Shown here: positions 1 through 6,733 of the stretch, one piece after another | Position numbering within the stretch: the stretch's first letter is position 1 | How the letters are laid out: each line of letters starts with the position of its first letter | Assembly (NCBI GenBank): GCA_004193205.1 | Contig: RZUM01000012.1 | Coordinates: forward strand, 1 to 64,000 | DNA length: 64,000 nt | DNA from: Gordonia sediminis | GTDB lineage: Bacteria > Actinomycetota > Actinomycetes > Mycobacteriales > Mycobacteriaceae | Direction of reading: 5' to 3' | Notes under the pieces: generated by a model | Database searches by the model: none | What the model saw: the letters and a program-made list of their open reading frames with translations, nothing else | What the model was told of the DNA's origin: nothing | Position numbers and translations under genes: made by a program

Positions 1-103
1 CGCTTGCGTCCTGCCATGTTCCTCATCGTCCCTTCTCCGCCCTCACCAGGGCAATCAGGACTCTAAAACAAGCCGGACCGATCTACGGGGGACACGCCAC
101 GGG

Positions 104-382
104 CTATAGCAGGGATTCCGCGGCGTTGAGGATCGTGCTCGGTGACGTGCCGAGCGCCTCGGCGAGGTCCCAGAGTCGGTCGATCTGGATCGATGCTTCG
201 CCGGTCTCGATGCGGGCGATGGCGGGTCGGCTGACGCCGCTGGCGTCGGCGAGTTGTTGTTGGGTCATGCCGGCGGTGATGCGTGCTTGGCGGATGGCTT
301 CGCCGACGGCGTCTCGACGCATCTTCCGTACCCGCCTTTGAGATGGGGTCAGGGACGCTTCGGGGACCGGCACGCCTCTCAT
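104..382 (-). CDS. XRE-family transcriptional regulator
   Basis: This is a small DNA-binding protein of about 92 residues. The helix-turn-helix covers roughly residues 25-80, with the typical core AGMTQQQLADASGVSRPAI followed by an ARIETGE turn. An upstream GTG at 433 would extend the frame, but it lies inside a perfect palindrome (425-440), so I prefer the ATG at 382; neither start has a clear ribosome binding site. The gene is divergent from the short TniQ gene and shares its promoter region. It is likely an autorepressor that also controls the TniQ gene. It could instead be an antitoxin whose partner lies left of the window, but no toxin is visible in bases 1-103. Confidence 0.8.
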   Translation of the reverse strand: MRGVPVPEASLTPSQRRVRKMRRDAVGEAIRQARITAGMTQQQLADASGVSRPAIARIETGEASIQIDRLWDLAEALGTSPSTILNAAESLL

Positions 383-424
383 TGTTGCCGGTCTCAGGTG
401 TCGTGTAATCGACCCACGCCCATT

Positions 425-440
425 GTATCGCACGCGATAC
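425..440. promoter_or_regulatory. Palindromic operator between XRE and TniQ genes
   Basis: GTATCG and CGATAC form a perfect 6-bp inverted repeat around a CACG spacer. It sits between the two divergent genes, just before the preferred GTG start of the TniQ gene. Position and symmetry fit an XRE dimer site; binding by the neighbouring regulator is inferred. Confidence 0.6.
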
Positions 441-446
441 TGGGGT

Positions 447-1544
447 GTGGATTCTCGAGCGGAGCGGTTGCCGCGGTCGCTACCGCTGCTGGTGCGTCCC
501 GTGTCGGGCGAGTCGCTGGACTCGTGGCTCGAGGAGTACGCCCGCCGCTATGGCTTCACTGTCGGTGACCTGTTGCGGCACTTGAGTCTTCGGGGCGAAG
601 GATTGCCCTCGATGGTTCGTGAGCCTGCGGAGCGGTCGGTGGCGAGGATTTCTGCCGCCACGGGGGTATCGAGCGCAGCGGTGCGGGCAATGACGTTAGG
701 GGGGTTGCCCACTGGTGTCGGGTGTGCATCCGGGCCGTTGTCGCCGATCTCGACCGAGTACCCTCGGAAGCTGACGAGCTTCTGGCTCGCTACTGCCGGC
801 AGTCGGTACTGTCCGCGATGTCTCGCGGAGTCAGGTGGGCGGTGGAAGCTTCGCTGGCGGTTACGGTGGGCGTTCGCCTGTCGCACCCACCGGCGGGTGT
901 TGGTTGACGATTGTCCGTCCTGTGGCGGTTCGCCGCGCACTCGGTTTCTGATCGGCCGTAGGCCCCTGCGATGTCGATGCTGTGAACCTGTCGGCGACTC
1001 GAAGGGGCCGACGGTGTGCGGTCATCGGCTCGACACGGTAGCTGCGACTGACCTGGCCGATGATCATCCGGTGTTGCTGGCACAAGAGCGCATTGATGCA
1101 TTGTTGGACAGCGAGATTCGAGGCATGCATGTCGGCCTGTCGGGATTGGGTAGCTTGTGCGTTCCACTGCTGTGTGATGTTCGGGACCTGGCGCGAATAC
1201 TTGTCGCACATGCAGATCCGGCAGTGTTCGGTGAACTCGGCGAGAACTTCGAGCAGTCAATCAGGGGGAGTCGGGCGGAACAACCACCGTCGAGACGCAC
1301 GATCAGGTGCGATGTTTCCGCGGCCTGCTGGGCGCCCGCAGTTGTGGTGGCGTTACGGGTCCTCGGCGCTGTCGACCGGCGCACCGCCGAATCTGAACTG
1401 CTCCGCGCCCTCGGTCTGGCGAAGTGGGGTGACGCCGATCCGATTCTGGCCGGCCACGTGAGGTCGTGGACGCAACACAGCCCGGAGGCGACTGCGATCT
1501 GGCAGCCGGGCACCGTGGGTGAGCATGTGCGGGATGGTCACTGA
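447..1544 (+). CDS. tniQ: Short TniQ-family transposition target-selection protein
   Basis: TniQ/TnsD proteins link a Tn7-like transposition complex to its target DNA. The N-terminus has the family hallmark (LVRPVSGESLDSWLEEYA). A zinc-binding region follows at roughly residues 120-190, with YCPRCLAESGGRW, a CRTHRR segment and a DDCPSCGG pair. The protein is about 365 residues, close to single-domain TniQ proteins and far shorter than the second TniQ at 6730. The start could be TTG 423, but GTG 447 lies beyond the palindrome and is preferred. Two TniQ proteins in one element suggest two target pathways, as known for some Tn7-like and CRISPR-associated transposons. I see no CRISPR array or Cas gene here. 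Confidence 0.85.
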   Translation: MDSRAERLPRSLPLLVRPVSGESLDSWLEEYARRYGFTVGDLLRHLSLRGEGLPSMVREPAERSVARISAATGVSSAAVRAMTLGGLPTGVGCASGPLSPISTEYPRKLTSFWLATAGSRYCPRCLAESGGRWKLRWRLRWAFACRTHRRVLVDDCPSCGGSPRTRFLIGRRPLRCRCCEPVGDSKGPTVCGHRLDTVAATDLADDHPVLLAQERIDALLDSEIRGMHVGLSGLGSLCVPLLCDVRDLARILVAHADPAVFGELGENFEQSIRGSRAEQPPSRRTIRCDVSAACWAPAVVVALRVLGAVDRRTAESELLRALGLAKWGDADPILAGHVRSWTQHSPEATAIWQPGTVGEHVRDGH

Positions 1545-1579
1545 CCAGGCGGGTCTGGATCGGCGAAATATCTTGTGGC

Positions 1580-1924
1580 TTAGTCGGACTGCTTGACCCA
1601 ATTGGTGGGCGGGAAGTGCACGAGCGTCCAATCCAGCAGGCTCAGTTGCTGCTCCAACGCTATTTTCGTAAGGCGGGGCAGGCAGCCGGTATTGATCTGG
1701 TCGATCAGATGTGACCGCTCGGCTGTGAGGCGATTGCGGTAGTCGCGGTACTTCAGGCGGCATCGTGGGCTGCAGAACAGTTGACGTCGACCGGCATGGT
1801 GGGTGGGGTAAGTGATTGGCTCGATACAGAACGGGCTGAGACACACCGACTCGGTGGGATAGTAGCGTCGGGCTTCGAGGAGTTGCTGGACCGTTCGGGC
1901 GGTTCCGAGCGAATAGATCGACAT
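1580..1924 (-). CDS. Small zinc-finger protein of unknown function
   Basis: This is a 114-residue protein with a likely treble-clef or FCS-like zinc finger at about residues 26-55: CLSPFC, then about 15 residues later FCSPRC, followed by the basic stretch RLKYRDYRNR. The rest is probably helical. ATG 1924 is chosen because GAGAGG lies 8 bases upstream; an alternative TTG at 2008 has no such site. The gene lies on the opposite strand between the short TniQ and tnsA. The finger resembles the C-terminal finger of CGNR-type proteins, but the CGNR sequence is absent. A role as a DNA-binding accessory factor of the transposon is possible but unproven. Confidence 0.6.
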   Translation of the reverse strand: MSIYSLGTARTVQQLLEARRYYPTESVCLSPFCIEPITYPTHHAGRRQLFCSPRCRLKYRDYRNRLTAERSHLIDQINTGCLPRLTKIALEQQLSLLDWTLVHFPPTNWVKQSD

Positions 1925-2148
1925 ACTGGGTTCCTCTCCCAGCGTCAGCAGCCCCGGAACATCGTGATTGCTTGTGCTGGCCAGGCGGGCTTCGATGTAT
2001 GCCGTCAACCATACTCTGATGACGCCGGCCAGCCTAGAATTAACGGGGAGGAATTCTCTGGACGCACGCCCCAGCGGGAGCTACCATCAGACGTAGGCCA
2101 GGAGAATCGGCCGGTATCGTCAACGCGTTCCAGCGAGAATCGAAGTGA

Positions 2149-2220
2149 TGCCAATGAATTGGCACATCATCTGACCGTACGGTCTCTGAATCTGAAGATA
2201 CATAACCACTTTCAAGTGGT
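2149..2220. promoter_or_regulatory. Cluster of three palindromes upstream of tnsA
   Basis: The 440-bp gap before tnsA holds three perfect inverted repeats. TGCCAAT and ATTGGCA flank a 2-bp spacer at 2149-2164. ACCGTACGGT is at 2174-2183. ACCACTT and AAGTGGT flank a 2-bp spacer at 2205-2220. An AT-rich stretch at about 2265-2278 could hold the -10 region. These may be repressor operators for the transposition operon or transposase-binding sites at an element end; the sequence does not decide. No further gene is seen in the gap. Confidence 0.5.
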
Positions 2221-2366
2221 CAGCGAGTCGTGTCATCGTTCCCATGGGTGACCCGACCACTACCTGGTATCTATAAAAATATTGGCGTGCAACACAATTA
2301 GAGCACACGCTGCAATAGATCATGCCCTCAACGGGCAACCAAGTCTCTCATGAGAAGGGTACTTCC

Positions 2367-3209
2367 ATGCCCAAAACACATGGACTCGACGACGACATCA
2401 ACGCCAGCGCGGGTGGTCCGGTGCTTCGGATGCGGGGTTTCGACGATGCGGTGTCGACCGTGGCGTGCGGTAAGGAGCGTGACGGCGCCATTCTGGAGAA
2501 GACTCTGCCGATACGGTTGGTGCGCAATGTCTTTGGTCAGAGAAGTTATTCTGGCAAGCACTACTCGTTCACCATGGGCGCCCACGTGCAATACGAATCA
2601 CTGCGGGAGTTGCGTCGACAGCAGTTGTCCGACGCCGACCCGGATATCGTGGGGATCCACTCGCAGCCGTTTCGGCTGGTCGAGCGCGCCACACGGCGTG
2701 TCCGCCGCTACACCCCGGACTATGCACTAGTGTCGCGGACCGGGAAGGTGACCGTCGTCGAGGTGAAACCACCTGCCGCACTGGAAGACCCGAAAGTCGC
2801 GGACTGCTTGCAGTGGGCGCTACCCCTGATCCGTTCACTCGGCTGGGACACCGAGGTGCACACGACCGAACCGGATGCGGCGATCTCGCTGAATATGCGT
2901 GACCTCGACGGCTTCCGGGATCCGGGGCTGACCAACCGCGAGGTGACCGCCGCTGCTCTCGAGGCGGTGCGGGCCGGTCCTCACACGGTCGACGAGCTCG
3001 TCGAGGAACTCGAGGAGCAGTTCGATTGCTGGCCGGTCCTGCCGGCGGTCCGTCACCTGATCTGGCGTCAGCAACTGCACGTCGACCTCACGCATGTCAC
3101 CGTGCAGGACTCCACGCAGATTCACGCGGGGTCACCGCACACACCGGTTTATCTGACCGACGAGGCGATCGCCTGCTTCCGCAACAGGATCATGACCGCC
3201 GTCCGCTGA
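2367..3209 (+). CDS. tnsA: TnsA-like endonuclease subunit of the transposase
   Basis: TnsA makes the 5' strand cuts at the ends of Tn7-like elements, allowing cut-and-paste transposition together with TnsB. The 280-residue protein carries the PD-(D/E)XK signature: YTPDYA with Asp118, then VVEVKPP with Glu132 and Lys134. The C-terminal third (EEQFDCWPVLPAVRHLIW onward) looks like the winged-helix part of TnsA. The ATG at 2367 is preferred over 2322 because GAAGGG lies 7 bases upstream. The gene is followed by tnsB, tnsC and tniQ, the usual order. Confidence 0.87.
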   Translation: MPKTHGLDDDINASAGGPVLRMRGFDDAVSTVACGKERDGAILEKTLPIRLVRNVFGQRSYSGKHYSFTMGAHVQYESLRELRRQQLSDADPDIVGIHSQPFRLVERATRRVRRYTPDYALVSRTGKVTVVEVKPPAALEDPKVADCLQWALPLIRSLGWDTEVHTTEPDAAISLNMRDLDGFRDPGLTNREVTAAALEAVRAGPHTVDELVEELEEQFDCWPVLPAVRHLIWRQQLHVDLTHVTVQDSTQIHAGSPHTPVYLTDEAIACFRNRIMTAVR

Positions 3210-3291
3210 TCACCACTCATCCATGGTGCAGCCAAACACACTGTGCCACAACCGACGACACCCGCCGACGGTCGATTCCGAAAGAATAGTC

Positions 3292-5418
3292 ATGACCACA
3301 ACAACCAGCGCCACCGCGACTCTCGTGCCGGGCGCCAAAGTGCTCTACCACGGCAGGCCCGCGCACATCGAGTCGATCAACGTCGAAACGACGGTGCTGT
3401 GCTACGAGGACACGCCCAGCATCTGCACGATCTGGACCGGCGCCATGTCGGCGAACCCGTTCTTCGTCGTCCTTGATGTGTCGCCGGCGTTGACAAACGA
3501 ACGGACCGGCGACATCGACCTGGCACCTGAATACGCCCAACGTGAGGCCTACGAGTGGGAAGAACACGTCTTGGAGGTGACAACCGGCTACCGTAGCGGC
3601 AGCGCTGACCGCGCCCTGGCGGGAGAACCGTTGGCCCAGTACGCCCCCGACGTGCCACTGGAACAACGGTACAAGGCCAAGGCCGCCCAGTTGGGGGTGG
3701 CGGTGTCGTGTGTGAAGAAGCGGTGCGGCGACTACTGGGCCGCCGACGGCAACCCGGCCGCCCTGCTCGACGGCAGATCTGTCCGCCGGAAGTTGGGGAT
3801 GTACGGCATCGACCGTCGCTGGTTGGAGATCGCGGCCCGGCAGGTGCGTGAGCATCCCGGGAAGACCAAGATCACCCGCAAGGCGATGCTCAACCAGATC
3901 AATCAGCTCTGCCAACGTCAATACGATGAGGACGTCCAACGGCCCAGCCGCACAACAGGATATGCGGCACTGGCTGAACTGGCGGCGGGCCGCTATACAT
4001 TTGGATCGTCTGTGCGCACCGAAAAGCAGGTCGCCGACTCGCCGTCGGGTGAGTTCCACGGCTTGCACGCCGACTACCCGACGCAACTGTTGATGCTCGA
4101 CACCCACTACCTCGACGTGATCGGCATCGACCGGCTCACCGGCCGCTGGGTGAACCTGCAGCTGACGTTGCTCATGGATGTGTTCTGCAAGAAGGTGCCG
4201 GCGCTGATCTTGACCGAACGATCGACGGACGCATTTGCGGTGATGCAGTTGCTCTACCGCTACTACGCTCCCTTGCAGCGACCGAAGTACATGCAGCAGT
4301 TGGGATTCCTCGGAATCCCCGAACATGTCGTGTACGACGTGGACAAGACCGACTTCATCACTGCGCGCCGGCAAACGGCCAACGCGATCATCCCGGACAA
4401 CGCCAAGATCTTCATCGGTAAGCAAACGGTGTCGGTGCTGCGAGCCATGCACACCGATCTGCGGCCGGCCCGGGTCAAACAGCCCACCGATAAAGGGCCG
4501 TGCGAGCGACTGTTCGAGACCGTTGAGTACTACTTGCAGGACGTTGCCGGCCAAAAGGGTGGGTCGGTCAACGTTCGCGGCGACGACATCGAAAACCAGG
4601 CGGCCTACTACGTCGACGAACTCGAAGAGATGATCTGTGACTTCCTCGCCAAGGTCTATCACACCCAGGTGCACGACGGCATTCTGCTGCCCGATGCCCC
4701 GCATCTGAAGCTGTCCCCCAACACCGCCCACGACCTCGGCGTCCGACGGTCTTTCGGCAAATGGGGCCTGTCGGTACCGTCGGAGCCGGATCTGCTGCTG
4801 CGGTTGCTGCCACTGGAGTGGCGCACCATCACCACCAAGGGTGTGCAGTACCAGGGGCTGCAATACAGCAGTGCGGAATTGCCGTCGGCGGGATCGCGCA
4901 GCGGTATCGGTACCGGACCCGATATCAACAAGTTCCCGGTCCGGGTCAACCCCTGGGACATGCGCTTCCTGTTCCTGGAAAAGTCACCCGGCCACTGGAT
5001 TCGGCTGACGTGGAACAAGGCCCGCTACGTCGAGGGGCCGTTCACCGAACGGACCTTGTCGCTGGCCAAGCAGTATCAACGGCGCTGCGATGCGGTCGTC
5101 GACGACGTGCAAGCCATCAACGAGATCCTGCACAAGTTCGGTGCAGGTGTCGCCGACACCCCCCAGGAACGGCGCGCCGCACTCGAAGAACTGCGTCGTG
5201 ACCGCGAGCCACTCAACCCGGCACCCACGGTCACCGTCAACTCCGACGATCAATGGGACTCGCCGTCGGACGCCGACACCGAAAGTGAACTGCCCGATGA
5301 CGGCAGCCCTGCCCCTACTCCAGACGAGGAAGGAAACTACAACCAGGACGACCTCGACGCCTTCTACCGACGTGCCGCCGGCACCACTGCCGACGATCAG
5401 CCCGAAGCAGCCGCCTGA
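3292..5418 (+). CDS. tnsB: TnsB-like DDE transposase (Mu/TniA family)
   Basis: This 708-residue protein is the integrase-type subunit that binds the element ends and joins the 3' ends to target DNA. A helix-turn-helix is visible around residues 125-160 (YKAKAAQLGVAVSCVKKR). The catalytic core follows: Asp270 in MLDTHYLDVIGID, a second acidic residue at Asp349/Asp351 in VVYDVDKTDF, and Glu405 in KGPCERLFETVEYY. The C-terminal tail is acidic and Pro-rich (about residues 640-708), as expected of a region that contacts the TnsC ATPase. ATG 3292 is chosen as a natural N-terminus (MTTTTSATAT); the upstream ATG 3223 has no ribosome site. Confidence 0.92.
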   Translation: MTTTTSATATLVPGAKVLYHGRPAHIESINVETTVLCYEDTPSICTIWTGAMSANPFFVVLDVSPALTNERTGDIDLAPEYAQREAYEWEEHVLEVTTGYRSGSADRALAGEPLAQYAPDVPLEQRYKAKAAQLGVAVSCVKKRCGDYWAADGNPAALLDGRSVRRKLGMYGIDRRWLEIAARQVREHPGKTKITRKAMLNQINQLCQRQYDEDVQRPSRTTGYAALAELAAGRYTFGSSVRTEKQVADSPSGEFHGLHADYPTQLLMLDTHYLDVIGIDRLTGRWVNLQLTLLMDVFCKKVPALILTERSTDAFAVMQLLYRYYAPLQRPKYMQQLGFLGIPEHVVYDVDKTDFITARRQTANAIIPDNAKIFIGKQTVSVLRAMHTDLRPARVKQPTDKGPCERLFETVEYYLQDVAGQKGGSVNVRGDDIENQAAYYVDELEEMICDFLAKVYHTQVHDGILLPDAPHLKLSPNTAHDLGVRRSFGKWGLSVPSEPDLLLRLLPLEWRTITTKGVQYQGLQYSSAELPSAGSRSGIGTGPDINKFPVRVNPWDMRFLFLEKSPGHWIRLTWNKARYVEGPFTERTLSLAKQYQRRCDAVVDDVQAINEILHKFGAGVADTPQERRAALEELRRDREPLNPAPTVTVNSDDQWDSPSDADTESELPDDGSPAPTPDEEGNYNQDDLDAFYRRAAGTTADDQPEAAA

Positions 5419-5581
5419 CCGCTGCGCCGCAACGACGCTGGGCACACCGGCTGGTCCGCCCAAGCTCATCCGCCCCAGCTGTGCCTCGTACCTGAACCCC
5501 AGATCAGCGTCGACAACTGTTCGTAGACAACGCTGTTGCCCCGAACTGCGCGCTACCCGCCCACAATCACAAGGACCTGTC

Positions 5582-6733
5582 ATGTCCACCTCACCCCAGC
5601 GCAACCGCCGCCCGTCCGAACCCGACCTGCGGGTCGCCAGCCTGGTCCTCAAAGAGGGATTCAAGGCGCTGGCCACCCACCCGCTGATCCGGCCCGAGCA
5701 GCTCACCCCATCCGAGCTCGAGGCCCTCAGCACCTCCGCACGGGCCGACTACAACCGCCGTCGCCGCGCCTATCACGCCAACTACGGGCCGATCAAGACA
5801 CCCATGCTGACCGAAGCCAGCAACACCATCAACATGGTCTACGAGAGTGGTCTCGACAAACGTGGCGACAAGGTCCGCGAATCGGTCATCATCAGTGCCC
5901 CGCCCGGCCTGGGCAAGACCACCCTCGTCGTCGACTGCGCTCAAAGAATTTTCAACGATCGGCGCGCCGAACTCGGTGACTACATTGCCTCCGAGGACGC
6001 CGAACACATTCCCGTCGTCTATATCTCCATGCCATCGAATCCCACGCCGAGAGCCATCGACGAAGCCATCTGCCGATTCTTCGCGGCCCCGCTCTCGGGC
6101 AACGAATCCACACTGCTCGGACGTGCCCAAGACCACGCCCTGTCCTGCCGCAGCGTCCTGATCGTTCTCGACGAAGTTCAATTCATCGACGCCAGTACAC
6201 CGAACGGGCGGCACAGCATCAACCACCTGAAATCACTCACCAATTATCTGCCGGTAACGTTCGTCTTCGTCGGCACCGGGTTGTTCAACCCCGATGCCCC
6301 TTACGCCGAGGACCGCGTCCACGAACTGGTCAGTCAGATGGCGCGTCGCTGGACCCCAGTCGGCTTCAACGGTTTCCAACTGAAAACCGAGACCCAGCAA
6401 CAACAATGGCGTGACACTCTGCTCACCCTGGAACGCGACCTGGTACTGGCGCGCAAGCATCCCGGCATGCTCGCCGACGACCTCGCCAACTATCTGTTCG
6501 CCCGTTCCAGTGGCCACATGAACTCACTGATGTCGTTGATCACCCGCGGCAGTCGCAAGGCCATCACCACCGGCGAGGAGAAACTCACCGAAGAACTCCT
6601 CAGCACCGTTGCCATCGACGCCGAAGCCGAACGCCAACGCGCCAGCTACCTCGCCCAACTCGACGCCGGCGCTATCGGCGCGAAAAGGGCAAGGTCTCCT
6701 CGCCGCGAACCACGTGTCCCGAAGGTGGCGTGA
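5582..6733 (+). CDS. tnsC: TnsC/TniB-like AAA+ transposition regulator
   Basis: This 383-residue AAA+ ATPase should bridge the target-bound TniQ protein and the transposase. Walker A is SAPPGLGKTT (about residues 105-114) and Walker B is IVLDEVQF (about 194-201). A sensor-type segment, FVFVGTGLF, follows. AAGGA lies 6 bases before ATG 5582. The stop overlaps the GTG start of the long TniQ gene, so the two are translationally coupled. The 163-bp gap after tnsB holds no other gene. Confidence 0.9.
   Translation: MSTSPQRNRRPSEPDLRVASLVLKEGFKALATHPLIRPEQLTPSELEALSTSARADYNRRRRAYHANYGPIKTPMLTEASNTINMVYESGLDKRGDKVRESVIISAPPGLGKTTLVVDCAQRIFNDRRAELGDYIASEDAEHIPVVYISMPSNPTPRAIDEAICRFFAAPLSGNESTLLGRAQDHALSCRSVLIVLDEVQFIDASTPNGRHSINHLKSLTNYLPVTFVFVGTGLFNPDAPYAEDRVHELVSQMARRWTPVGFNGFQLKTETQQQQWRDTLLTLERDLVLARKHPGMLADDLANYLFARSSGHMNSLMSLITRGSRKAITTGEEKLTEELLSTVAIDAEAERQRASYLAQLDAGAIGAKRARSPRREPRVPKVA

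Noticed and set aside
2071-2145. CCAG(C)GAGAAT-like repeats as TnsB sites
   Set aside because: Three loose copies with uneven spacing; similarity is too short to separate from chance, although CCAGGAGAAT also occurs in the repeats at 16951 and 19047.
2009-2366. Possible CRISPR array or tracr-like region near TniQ
   Set aside because: The palindromes differ in sequence and no regularly spaced identical repeats occur; there are no Cas genes.
3217-4863. Long minus-strand open frame of 548 codons
   Set aside because: It is antisense to tnsB, which has clear DDE motifs. The frame is a by-product of high-GC codon use and has no recognisable domain.
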